Origin: S139-23 sp047639315
Lineage (GTDB): Bacteria; Planctomycetota; GCA-002687715; DRQF01
Length of the DNA stretch: 40,491 nucleotides
NCBI GenBank assembly: GCA_047639315.1
Contig: JBLINQ010000025.1
Coordinates: 1-40,491, forward strand
Direction: 5' to 3'
Position 1 is the stretch's first letter. Each line of letters begins with the position of its first letter. Positions 31,823 to 40,326 of the stretch are shown here, one piece after another. Position numbers and translations under genes: made by a program. Under the pieces are notes generated by a model, which did not search any database, was not told the DNA's origin, and worked only from the letters and a program-made list of their open reading frames with translations.

Positions 31823-31988
31823 CGATTGAAGGCTAGTCGGAGCATATCTGGCGGTCTCGTCGGTCTTTACGACATAGGGAAAAAGGGAAGCCGAGGCGGT
31901 GCCGCAGGGGATACCACCGCGTCGACGGAGTCTTTCACGGTAAGCAACCCCCACTCCTCCAGGGGACTTTCCTCGCGAAAGGTCAGAA
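31823..31988 (+). promoter_or_regulatory. Long structured 5' leader of the second secretin gene
   Basis: About 165 bases separate the predicted transcription start from ATG 31989. Local stems include GTCG with CGAC (about 31858-31872) and GCGGTG with CACCGC (about 31895-31920), and GAAAGG precedes the ATG. I compared it by memory with common riboswitch classes (c-di-GMP, c-di-AMP, cobalamin) and saw no clear match. Confidence 0.35.
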
Positions 31989-34565
31989 ATGATCCAATCA
32001 GAACGAGTAAACTTTCTACTCACTTTGCTACTGGTTTCCGGCGTCACATTGATGTCGGCGTGTTCTTCAGATGAATCAATGGACCATGATGGGTCCGGTG
32101 AGACTGTTGAAGAAGCTCATCACGATTCGGCTGAAATTATGCCCGATAACGATGGGATGCAGGACGAAAATGTTGACGGACAAAAATCCGCAGCTTATAT
32201 CGATGCTTACCTTAAGCGCGCCGATGATCTCGTCGCTCAAGGCAAGTTAAAAGAAGCTAAGCTTCAAGTCATGGGTGCGTTGAGCGTTGATGCCAACAAC
32301 GTAGCTGCCAAATCAAAGCTGCAAGAAATCAGCGGAATGATGGGTGATGGTGTTGACGGTGGCAGCCTTGCTGACCAAGTCATCGCTCACAAAACCGCAA
32401 TGCGCTCCAAGCAAGTTGCTGAAGTTAATGATCGCTACGTCAAGGCAAACCACGCATTCGAGCGTGGTGAGTTGGACGACGCGAAGAAAGAGATTGAACT
32501 GGCTCACCTTGTGATCCGGTACGATTCCTTCCAAACAAACTTCGGTGAACTCGCTCCAAACGTGAAGCGTCTCGGCAGCGAAATCGATCGCCGTATGGAT
32601 CGCGATGCTGATCAAAGCGAACGGACTGAATACGAAGAAGCCTACCGCCGGTTGAAGGCTGAAGAAGAGCGCGATCAAGCTCGCCGTGCTAAGAAGGTTC
32701 GTGCCATGATGGTCGAAGCCTACGAAGCATTCGAGCGCCAAGATTTCGATCAGTCTGAGCACGTCGCTGCTGCTGTCCTCGAAATCGCTCCTTCTTTCCG
32801 CAACGCTAAAGACTTGGTTCAAATGTCGCGCCAAGCTCGTAGTGCAGCTTGGAGGTCATCGTACTTCACCAAGCGTCGCGAGCAGATGCAGACTTGGAAA
32901 GACCAAATGCGCGATGACCAAGTCCCATGGACTTCGATCATCAAGTTCCCTTCGCGTTCGGTTTGGGACAAGCTCAGCCGTGATCGCAAGCAAGACGACG
33001 TCGTTGCTGCTTCCCTCGAAGACAGTGAACTCACTCGCGCCCTCAAGAACAAGCTGGCCACTGAAACGGTTACTTGGGATTTTGAGGATATGCCTTTGAG
33101 AGAAGTCGTCACTTATGTGCGCGATACTCAGAACGTCAACATCCTCACCTCCAAGCTTGCTTTTGAGGAAAAAGGCGAAGAGCCTATTAACTTCAGTGTC
33201 CGCGGGTTGAACTTCGCTGACGCCCTGAAGACTGCTCTTGAGCCACTTGCGTTGACTTACACGTTTAAGAACAACGCCATCTTCGTTGTTGGCCTCACTG
33301 AGTCGGCAGGCGCCATTCTTCCGCGAGTTTACGAAGTTCGTGACTTAACGATTCAGCTGCCTGACTTCCGCCCGCCAAACTTGACACTTCGCCCTGGCCC
33401 TGCCGGTGAAGCGAGTGCAATCGCCGTCTTCGGTGAAGAAGGTGAGCCAGTGCGCGAAACTGAGCCAGAGCAATTGCTCGAACTCGTTCGCGACAACGTT
33501 GATCCAACGACCTGGGAAATTGAAGGCCGTAGCCTTGAGCTTTCCGCTGGTCAACTCGTGGCCGTAACCACTCCTGAAGTGCACCAGAACATCCAAAACT
33601 TCTTGGAAGACCTGCGTCGCTTCACCAAGGTTATCGTCCATGTTGAAACACGCGTCATCGCCATCCGTGAAGGATTCCTATCACAGATTGGCGTCGACAT
33701 TCGTGGCCTTGGTGGCACCAATCCAGGCAATATTGCTTTGCTTGACGACGTTGTGAACGGCCCAGAAGACAATGCGTCTGGTGGCTTTGATAACGGCGGA
33801 CCTGGTCTCCCTGCTGCCGGTTCCCAATCCCCAACTTCGGGCGCCTTCTTCCAAGACGGAAACGACTTGGACTTCCGCGCTCGGACTGAGAACATCTTCA
33901 ACAATGCTCTTGGTAGCTTCTTGTCGAGTACCGGTGGCGCCTCCATTGGCTTCACTTTCCTCGATGACCTGGAATTGGGTGTTGTGTTCAGCGCTGTTGA
34001 GAAATCGGCATTCGCCAACGTTCTCACGGCACCACGTTTAACTATCTACAACAACCAACGTGCTAACTTGACCCTCACGAACCAGATTGCCTACGTGAAG
34101 GACTACGATGTTGAAGTCGCCCAGACTGCATTCATCGCTGACCCTCTCGTTGACATCGTTCAAGATGGTTTGGTTTTGGATGTTCGTCCAACAGTCAGCC
34201 ATGACCGCAAGTACGTGACTTTGGAGCTTCGTCCAACAGTCGCAATCTTGGCGCGCCCAATTCAGACATTCGTTACGCCACTCGCTGGTTTGACAACGAA
34301 CGTCATCATTGAGCTTCCTGAGATTGAGTATCGTGCTGCAGCCACCACAGTCCGCGTTCCGGATCGTGGTTGGGTTGTCATCGGTGGCCTCAAGAACGTC
34401 ACAACAGTTGATCGTCGTAGCGAGACACCAATCTTGTCGCAGATCCCAATCCTGTCATTCTTCTTCTCGAAGAAGGGTCGTTCGGATGAAATCTCTGACT
34501 TGATCATACTCCTCAACGTCCGAATCATCGATTTGGAAGAGGAAGAAGCTCGCCTCGCTCGATAG
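31989..34565 (+). CDS. Lipoprotein secretin with TPR region (PilQ/GspD superfamily), copy 2
   Basis: An 858-residue paralogue of the secretin at 20495, with almost the same length and domain order. The lipobox is MSAC (Cys25, Ser at +2). An acidic stretch follows, then TPR-like helices (about 70-290), an STN-type domain (about 355-435), an N-type domain, and the secretin domain (about 640-850). Long stretches match copy 1, for example VSHDRKYVTLELRPTVA against VSHDRRYVTLELRPTVA, while the extracellular-gate region and the secretin signature (VPDRGWVVIGG) differ. It has its own promoter and terminator. Two secretins could form mixed rings, separate channels, or be used under different conditions. 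Codon choice again suggests strong expression. Confidence 0.9.
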   Translation: MIQSERVNFLLTLLLVSGVTLMSACSSDESMDHDGSGETVEEAHHDSAEIMPDNDGMQDENVDGQKSAAYIDAYLKRADDLVAQGKLKEAKLQVMGALSVDANNVAAKSKLQEISGMMGDGVDGGSLADQVIAHKTAMRSKQVAEVNDRYVKANHAFERGELDDAKKEIELAHLVIRYDSFQTNFGELAPNVKRLGSEIDRRMDRDADQSERTEYEEAYRRLKAEEERDQARRAKKVRAMMVEAYEAFERQDFDQSEHVAAAVLEIAPSFRNAKDLVQMSRQARSAAWRSSYFTKRREQMQTWKDQMRDDQVPWTSIIKFPSRSVWDKLSRDRKQDDVVAASLEDSELTRALKNKLATETVTWDFEDMPLREVVTYVRDTQNVNILTSKLAFEEKGEEPINFSVRGLNFADALKTALEPLALTYTFKNNAIFVVGLTESAGAILPRVYEVRDLTIQLPDFRPPNLTLRPGPAGEASAIAVFGEEGEPVRETEPEQLLELVRDNVDPTTWEIEGRSLELSAGQLVAVTTPEVHQNIQNFLEDLRRFTKVIVHVETRVIAIREGFLSQIGVDIRGLGGTNPGNIALLDDVVNGPEDNASGGFDNGGPGLPAAGSQSPTSGAFFQDGNDLDFRARTENIFNNALGSFLSSTGGASIGFTFLDDLELGVVFSAVEKSAFANVLTAPRLTIYNNQRANLTLTNQIAYVKDYDVEVAQTAFIADPLVDIVQDGLVLDVRPTVSHDRKYVTLELRPTVAILARPIQTFVTPLAGLTTNVIIELPEIEYRAAATTVRVPDRGWVVIGGLKNVTTVDRRSETPILSQIPILSFFFSKKGRSDEISDLIILLNVRIIDLEEEEARLAR

Positions 34566-34591
34566 AGCTGGTTCGGTTGCTTTAAGAATTG

Positions 34592-34626
34592 AAGGCCTCC
34601 GCGACTTAGGTTGCGGGGGCCTTTTT
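34592..34626 (+). terminator. Intrinsic terminator after the second secretin gene
   Basis: A 14-bp stem (34592-34605 with 34610-34622, including G-T pairs) has loop TTAG and is followed by TTTTT. It closes the envelope cluster. Confidence 0.85.
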
Positions 34627-34786
34627 CAATCGAGGCTTTTGGCTTGTTTCCGTTTCTTGAAGCTTGAAAATTCTTGGGCCTTAAGTCAGACGAGGGGCTC
34701 AGAGCGACTTTATTTGCTTGACGGGGCGAACTCATTGAAATGGTTCGTACAATGGAATCGCAACTGACCAATCTGTGTGAGTACTG

Positions 34787-35524
34787 ATGACCGATAAACT
34801 CGACGCCATTTTCTTCGATATCGACGACACCTTGTTCTCTACAACACGGTTTGCGGAGACTGCACGTCGAGCCAGTATTCGAGCGATGATCACTCTTGGC
34901 CTTAAGATTGATCCGGAAGAAGGTTATCGCGAGTTGATGGAAGTGATCCGCGAGTTCTCCAGCAACTACGGTGGGCACTACAACAAGTTTCTGAATCGAC
35001 TGCCGAACGAAGCACTCGTTGGGACGTCGGGCAGCCTGTTGGTGGCCGCTGCCGTCGTCGCGTATCACGAAACAAAGTTCCGCGAGTTGTCGACCTACGA
35101 GGATGTCTTGGAGGCCATGAAGATCCTGTCTAAAACGGATCTGAAGCTCGGCATCATTACCTCAGGGCTTCGCATTAAGCAGGCTGAAAAAATCATTCGC
35201 TTGCAGATCTGGCCGTACATCGATCACGGCGCTGTTTTTATTACCGATGAGGTGGGGATCGGTAAGCCGAATCCAAAGTTGTACCGTCGCGCATGTGAGC
35301 GCACAGGTATTGATCCAACACGTGCTATGTACGTTGGCGATCATCCAGTCAATGACATCGACCCTGCCAATGAGATCGGCATGATTTCAGTCTGGAATCA
35401 TCGGAGCGGGCGTCACCTGACGACCAAGGGTGCAACCAAGCCCGACTACACCATCTACAATTTCCTCGACCTCCTCGGACTCCTGCAGTCGGACTTCGGG
35501 TTCGAGTTCGATTTGGAGATCTGA
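34787..35524 (+). CDS. HAD-family hydrolase
   Basis: A 245-residue phosphatase-like enzyme of the haloacid dehalogenase superfamily, subfamily IA. Motif I is FFDIDDTLF, with the nucleophile Asp near residue 10. A helical cap follows, then motif II IITSG, motif III with Lys in GIGKPNPKLY, and motif IV GDHPVNDI. It resembles the TIGR02253-type (CTE7) group, known mainly from archaea and some bacteria; the substrate is unknown. It is separated from the secretin by a terminator and lies 33 bases before the asparagine synthetase-type gene, so the two may be co-transcribed. Confidence 0.88.
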   Translation: MTDKLDAIFFDIDDTLFSTTRFAETARRASIRAMITLGLKIDPEEGYRELMEVIREFSSNYGGHYNKFLNRLPNEALVGTSGSLLVAAAVVAYHETKFRELSTYEDVLEAMKILSKTDLKLGIITSGLRIKQAEKIIRLQIWPYIDHGAVFITDEVGIGKPNPKLYRRACERTGIDPTRAMYVGDHPVNDIDPANEIGMISVWNHRSGRHLTTKGATKPDYTIYNFLDLLGLLQSDFGFEFDLEI

Positions 35525-35557
35525 AACGGGAAGACTATTTCCTTCGTTTGAATAACC

Positions 35558-37399
35558 ATGTGTGGCATCGCCGGATATATTTCGATTGACCCAAGTTCTG
35601 ACATCGACTTGGACTTCATGGTGGACAGGCTTCGCCATCGGGGTCCAGATGAGAAGGGTCATGTCTGTATCGATGGACTGGGTCTGGGCGCGGCGCGTCT
35701 CACGATCGTTGGTGGCGATACGGGTAAGCAGCCAGCCCTTCGATTGGGTCATGACGATCGACTCGTCCTCAACGGTGAAATCTACAACTGGTCTGAGCTT
35801 GGCGGCGCGGATGACACTTCTGATTCTCATGTGGCGCTGGATGTCCTGCGCACATCGGGGGTCGCTGGCTTAGCCGAGTTCCGTGGAGGTTTTGCGCTGG
35901 CCTATTTGGATCCGTCCTCGGAGTCGATTCTTTTAGCTCGCGACCAGTTCGGTCAAAAACCTCTCTACTACCGGGAAGTCGAAGAAGGTGTTCTCTTTGC
36001 CAGTGAGCCTTACGTGCTTTTCCGCACTGGGGAATCACCAGTTATCGATGAAGATGTTCTGGCGTCGTTATTGAGGTTTCAGTTTCTGCCACCCGGTGTG
36101 TCACTTTTTGCTGGCGTCCGGAGCCTGCCACCCGGGGCCTGGCTCGAATTCAAGAGAGATTCGAAGACTGGTGGCATTAGTAAGCAAACTGGACAAATTC
36201 CGTGGCCAAGCAAAGGGACGGAGAAGACGGCATCGCTCTTTTCTCAGTCGTGTGCTCGTCAGAAAGAGCTTAATCAATCAAGCTGCCTGATGCTTTCAGG
36301 GGGGCTTGACTCGACCGCAGTGCTCGGTGGTTTGGCTGCAGCAGGTCAGGTCCCGGACGCGGCATTTGTGGGTTACTTTCCTGATGGGCCCGAAACTTGG
36401 GACGAGCGCCCCTACGCTCGCGAAGCGGCTGAGGTCCATGGCGTGAAGTTGACAGAGGTTGCGATTACGCCTGAACTCTTCGCTGAAGCCATGATGGAAG
36501 CGTGTTGTGCCTTGGGAGAGCCAATTGCCGGCCCTGGAGCGACCTCCCAGTTTATCTTGTGCCGAGAGGCGGCCGCGAAGCACAAGCTCGTTTATGGTGG
36601 CCAAGGCGGGGATGAACTATTTGGTGGTTATGCCCGCCTGCGCATCCTTCAAATTCTGACCGACTTCTGGGGTGATGATCACGACCCGGCCTACGATTCG
36701 CTTTATCAAAGGATGAGTGAAGAGGCTGAACGTTGCCCGATGGATTCGCTCGCTCCTTACCGCGCCGCTGTCGATCGAGGGCAAGCTCTGCTCGAGTTTG
36801 CCACGCCTCGGACCGGACGTTTGTTGACTCAAGCCGCATCGATTGAGTCGTGCTTGGTTGGTGATACATTTGACAGTGTGCTGTCTGCGGCCCTGGAATT
36901 CGAATGGCGCGTCTTGCTGCCTGGTCTACTTCAAGTCGACGATCGCTGTTGTTCGGCGTTTGGCATGGAAGGTCGGTCTCCTTTCCTTGATCAAGATCTG
37001 GCTAGTCATCTTCTGGCCATGCCGTTGCCGCTCAAGAGTCCACCAACGCGTCCTCGAAAGCTCTTTCTGGAAGAGCTCTCTTCGCTTCTGCCTGCGTCGA
37101 TTGCGGCAAGGACCGACAAATTAGGATTCCCTCATCCGTTGTTGACTTGGTGGCGAGGTTCGTTGCAAGGGTGGGGCAGAGAACAGCTGAGTCTCTTGGC
37201 TTCTCGCGACAACCCGCTGATCGAGGTCGAGCGAATTGAGGCACTCTTGGAAAATGACGGCCAAGGTGGACGCCTGGTGTATTTTCTTATCATGCTCGAA
37301 TTGTGGCAGCAGAATTTCATCGACCAGCCTGTGCCGAGTAAAAAATGTTGGCCACGCGAACGTCGATTCGCCGTGGAAGAAAAGGTAGAGGAAAGTTGA
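35558..37399 (+). CDS. asnB: Glutamine-hydrolysing asparagine synthetase-type enzyme
   Basis: A 613-residue enzyme that uses glutamine-derived ammonia and ATP to amidate a carboxylate. It starts MCGIAGYIS, with Cys2 as the glutaminase nucleophile, followed by RHRGPDEKG and LNGEIYNW. The synthetase domain has the PP-loop LSGGLDSTAV near residue 245 and GGQGGDELFGGY near 350. Bacterial AsnB proteins of this form often lie in surface polysaccharide clusters, where the product may be an amidated sugar rather than asparagine. The neighbouring GT-C protein makes that worth considering. Its stop overlaps the next start as TTGA. Confidence 0.9.
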   Translation: MCGIAGYISIDPSSDIDLDFMVDRLRHRGPDEKGHVCIDGLGLGAARLTIVGGDTGKQPALRLGHDDRLVLNGEIYNWSELGGADDTSDSHVALDVLRTSGVAGLAEFRGGFALAYLDPSSESILLARDQFGQKPLYYREVEEGVLFASEPYVLFRTGESPVIDEDVLASLLRFQFLPPGVSLFAGVRSLPPGAWLEFKRDSKTGGISKQTGQIPWPSKGTEKTASLFSQSCARQKELNQSSCLMLSGGLDSTAVLGGLAAAGQVPDAAFVGYFPDGPETWDERPYAREAAEVHGVKLTEVAITPELFAEAMMEACCALGEPIAGPGATSQFILCREAAAKHKLVYGGQGGDELFGGYARLRILQILTDFWGDDHDPAYDSLYQRMSEEAERCPMDSLAPYRAAVDRGQALLEFATPRTGRLLTQAASIESCLVGDTFDSVLSAALEFEWRVLLPGLLQVDDRCCSAFGMEGRSPFLDQDLASHLLAMPLPLKSPPTRPRKLFLEELSSLLPASIAARTDKLGFPHPLLTWWRGSLQGWGREQLSLLASRDNPLIEVERIEALLENDGQGGRLVYFLIMLELWQQNFIDQPVPSKKCWPRERRFAVEEKVEES

Positions 37400-40326
37400 A
37401 AACCGGCATCGCCTTCATCATGGTCATCGCACTCTTCGGTGGCGTCTTGTTCCTCACTTGGGGACAAGCCATCGATTTCCCTTTTGTGAACTTTGATGAT
37501 CCCAATGTCATCGCCCTTAACCCTGTCATTGAGGGGCTTGGTGATGGCCACGCTAAGTCGGTGTTCACGGAAGTGCGTGACTTTGCCTACTTACCTTTTT
37601 ACTACGCTAGCTTCTGGGTCGATCACGCCATCGGCGGAAAGTCGCCCCGGATCTACCACCAACTCAATCTGCTCATTCATTTGATCAATGCCGTCTTGTT
37701 GCTTTTTCTTCTGACGAGGCAGGGCTTAGGGAAGTTGGTGGCCGCGCTTGCTTGTCTTGTTTTTCTGATTCACCCCGCTGCAGTTGAGTCTGTTGTTTGG
37801 GCATCAGGGCGCAAAGATGTTCTTTCGGGCCTTTTCATGCTCTCCTCCATGCTGCTGTGGTGCAAGTGTGGTGACGCAGAGAGCAAGGCGAAGTTCTTGT
37901 GGATTGGTGCTGGCCTGTTCTTGATGGCCATGTTCACCAAGGCCAGTGTGTTTGTGCTGCCGATCTTGCTCCTCCTCATGGCACGACGTCGTCAGGCAAG
38001 ACAAGTTAAGCCAGCGGAGAATCCGAAGCTCCTTCAACTCGGGATTCTGGTCTTCGCTGCGATTGCAGTCATCAGCGTCGTCGTTCATCTCGTCGTTGCT
38101 TCTAAGAGCGGCACGGTGGTTAGCCAAGGCCACGGTTTTGTGGCCCAGGTCTTGGTCATGGCCGGCGCGCTCTCTCGCTACTTCATCAACATGTTGGCAC
38201 CGTTTTCGCTGAGCCTGGTTTACTTTAGACCGAGCGATGTCGGCTTGGATGCGTTCGCCATCTTTGGCTTCGTCATTCTTGGGCTTGGCCTTTTCGCCGT
38301 CCGTCGATACTTCGCACGACCAACTTTGATTGGTTTGGGGTTCCTGTGGATCCTCATTGGCCTCATCCCTTTCAACAACATCTATCCCAGGTTCGCCGGT
38401 GTGATGGCCGACCGTTATCTGTATATCTCACTCATGGGGCTTGCTGTCCTCTGTGCTGGTTTCTTGCAGCGGACTCAGCAGTTTCTGAATGGGCGGCCGA
38501 CTCAATTGATCTTGTCGCTCGCCGTTGTTGGTTTGGCATTCTTGTCTCACGACCGTGCCAGCTACTGGCGTGATAGCGAAGTTCTTTGGACCGATGCCAT
38601 GGCGAAAGCCGAGAGGTCGGTGTTGCCATACTTGCAGTTGGGTCAGGTCTATGAGGAACGGGCTCAGGATGTAGATCCTAATGCCGCGATGCCGTTGCTG
38701 GATGAAGCTTCGCGCCTCTTTGCTACGGCGACTGGCGTGGCAGTGAACCAACGCGAAGAATCGCAGGCTCTGATCAAGTTGGCTTCGTTAGAAACGAGGC
38801 GAGGTCGATTCGAGAATGCACTCGATGCTTTTGAGCGCTTGGACAAGGCGCTGCCCAAGGAACTCTCTTCGAGCGAGGTTCTTGAGTTGGATCACGCGGC
38901 CGTCACTCGTGCCACAGCTCTTGCAGGTGTGGCGCGTTATGAGGAAGCACTCCGCCGGCTACAAAAAGTCAAAAGTACTTCATCAGCCAACCGAGAGGCC
39001 CGCCATAACCGTGCCGTCGTCATGATTCTGATTGCCAACAGAGACTTGAAAGCAGCTCATAGTGATGAGGGGCGTCAAATCGCGGTTGAGGCCTACAACG
39101 AAGGACTGCTGGAGTACCGTAAAGTGGTCAGGGAATGGCCAACTTATGAAGCAGCCCGTCACGACTACGTCAATGCCTACTTCGCGGCTTCGTGGTTGAA
39201 AGACTACTACATCGATATCACGAAGTTGTCGAATGCTCTGGTAGACGACTTCCCCGAGTCCGGCCGCGCTTACTACTTGCGCGCTCGTGTCCTCAGAGAT
39301 ATCGATCCGGGTGGCGCGATTCGAGATCTGAAGTCAAGTGTTCAGCTCGATCCGTATCGAGAAGAACCTTTTTTGTTGGTCGTTCAACTGCTGCGTAACA
39401 CTGGACAAAACAAGGAAGCGAAACTTGTCATCGACATGGGCCTCAATACGTTGCCCGATTCGAGTCGACTCTTGGCAGCCTTGTGCGAAACCTATATATC
39501 GTTTGGCTACCACCACAAGAACACACAGAATCTTCCTTATGCCGAAGAAGCGGCGGCGCGAGCACGAACGGCAATGCCCACTTCCGTTGATGCCTGGGTG
39601 TTGACAGTTGAGGTCGCCATCGATCTGGCAGAAGCAGCGGGAAGACCTTCCGAGAAGAGAACGTTGTGGGAGCGAGTGAACGAAGCATGTGGCAAGCTGC
39701 TCGAGGTGGATTCAAGCAACGCCATGGGCAAGAACGGTCGCGCGCGCTATCACCGCGTGAAGGGCTATGCCTACCTGTACACGAAATTGCCGAAGAACAT
39801 CTCAAAAGAAGCGCGTCGGGCCCAACGATCAGAGATTCGTCGCCAAGCGATGGAAGAGTTTCTGACCGCGTCACAAATTTCACCGGGAGCCGAAGAGTTA
39901 ACCGAAGTGCGCGCGCTCATAAGGGGCTATGCCGCTGAACTCCGCCGTCGTGCGGAAGACTGGATGGAGCTCGATGACATGGCGCGGGCGAGTGTTGAGC
40001 TTGAGAAAGCCAAGCACTTTGATCCCAATTCCGGTGACTTTCATGCCGTCTCTGCCAGGCTCGCTGTTGCCACGCTTCGACTGGATGAGGCCGATGAGTT
40101 CTACCAGGCCTCCTTGAAGAGTGACCCGAAGAACCTTCGAGTTCTCTTCGAACTTGGCAAGCTGAGATTTGATCGCCGCCAATTTACCAAAGCGATGGAG
40201 CCACTCGGTAGCTTCCTCATGCTGACTGATTCTACCGAAGATGCCACGCTGCTAGGCATTCGCAAATCTGCCCAAGCCCTCATGGACACCTGTCTGGTGA
40301 AGGCTGACAAAGAGGAAAAGAAATGA
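37396..40326 (+). CDS. GT-C-type membrane protein with C-terminal TPRs (TMTC-like)
   Basis: A 976-residue inner-membrane protein. The N-terminal half has about ten membrane helices and motifs of the TMTC/Pmt-like GT-C group: FPFVNFDDPNVI with an acidic pair in the first loop, YHQLNLLIHLINAVLLL, and HPAAVESVVWASGRKDVLS. From about residue 430 it is TPR-like to the end. Such proteins use a polyprenyl-linked sugar to glycosylate proteins, or are of unknown activity in bacteria. Translation most likely starts at TTG 37396, overlapping the upstream stop and preceded by GTAGAGGAAAG. ATG 37345 gives a longer basic N-terminus but overlaps the previous gene by 55 bases. ATGA couples it to rsmE. Confidence 0.83.
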   Translation: MKTGIAFIMVIALFGGVLFLTWGQAIDFPFVNFDDPNVIALNPVIEGLGDGHAKSVFTEVRDFAYLPFYYASFWVDHAIGGKSPRIYHQLNLLIHLINAVLLLFLLTRQGLGKLVAALACLVFLIHPAAVESVVWASGRKDVLSGLFMLSSMLLWCKCGDAESKAKFLWIGAGLFLMAMFTKASVFVLPILLLLMARRRQARQVKPAENPKLLQLGILVFAAIAVISVVVHLVVASKSGTVVSQGHGFVAQVLVMAGALSRYFINMLAPFSLSLVYFRPSDVGLDAFAIFGFVILGLGLFAVRRYFARPTLIGLGFLWILIGLIPFNNIYPRFAGVMADRYLYISLMGLAVLCAGFLQRTQQFLNGRPTQLILSLAVVGLAFLSHDRASYWRDSEVLWTDAMAKAERSVLPYLQLGQVYEERAQDVDPNAAMPLLDEASRLFATATGVAVNQREESQALIKLASLETRRGRFENALDAFERLDKALPKELSSSEVLELDHAAVTRATALAGVARYEEALRRLQKVKSTSSANREARHNRAVVMILIANRDLKAAHSDEGRQIAVEAYNEGLLEYRKVVREWPTYEAARHDYVNAYFAASWLKDYYIDITKLSNALVDDFPESGRAYYLRARVLRDIDPGGAIRDLKSSVQLDPYREEPFLLVVQLLRNTGQNKEAKLVIDMGLNTLPDSSRLLAALCETYISFGYHHKNTQNLPYAEEAAARARTAMPTSVDAWVLTVEVAIDLAEAAGRPSEKRTLWERVNEACGKLLEVDSSNAMGKNGRARYHRVKGYAYLYTKLPKNISKEARRAQRSEIRRQAMEEFLTASQISPGAEELTEVRALIRGYAAELRRRAEDWMELDDMARASVELEKAKHFDPNSGDFHAVSARLAVATLRLDEADEFYQASLKSDPKNLRVLFELGKLRFDRRQFTKAMEPLGSFLMLTDSTEDATLLGIRKSAQALMDTCLVKADKEEKK

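Larger units (their letters stand above)
31570..31988 (+). other. 419-base intergenic region before the second secretin gene
   Basis: It contains a terminator-like hairpin (31572-31617), the palindrome CCAAATTTGG around 31648-31657, a promoter (31787-31816) and a leader of about 165 bases. A 40-codon frame at 31691-31813 ends in the -10 element and is not called as a gene. Confidence 0.6.

Noticed and set aside
31823..31988. Cobalamin or c-di-GMP riboswitch
   Set aside because: TAGGGAA and a few GC-rich stems are reminiscent, but the conserved cores of these classes are not present.
34718..34753. Promoter TTGACG with TACAAT before the HAD gene
   Set aside because: The spacing is 24 bases, too long for a sigma-70-type promoter.
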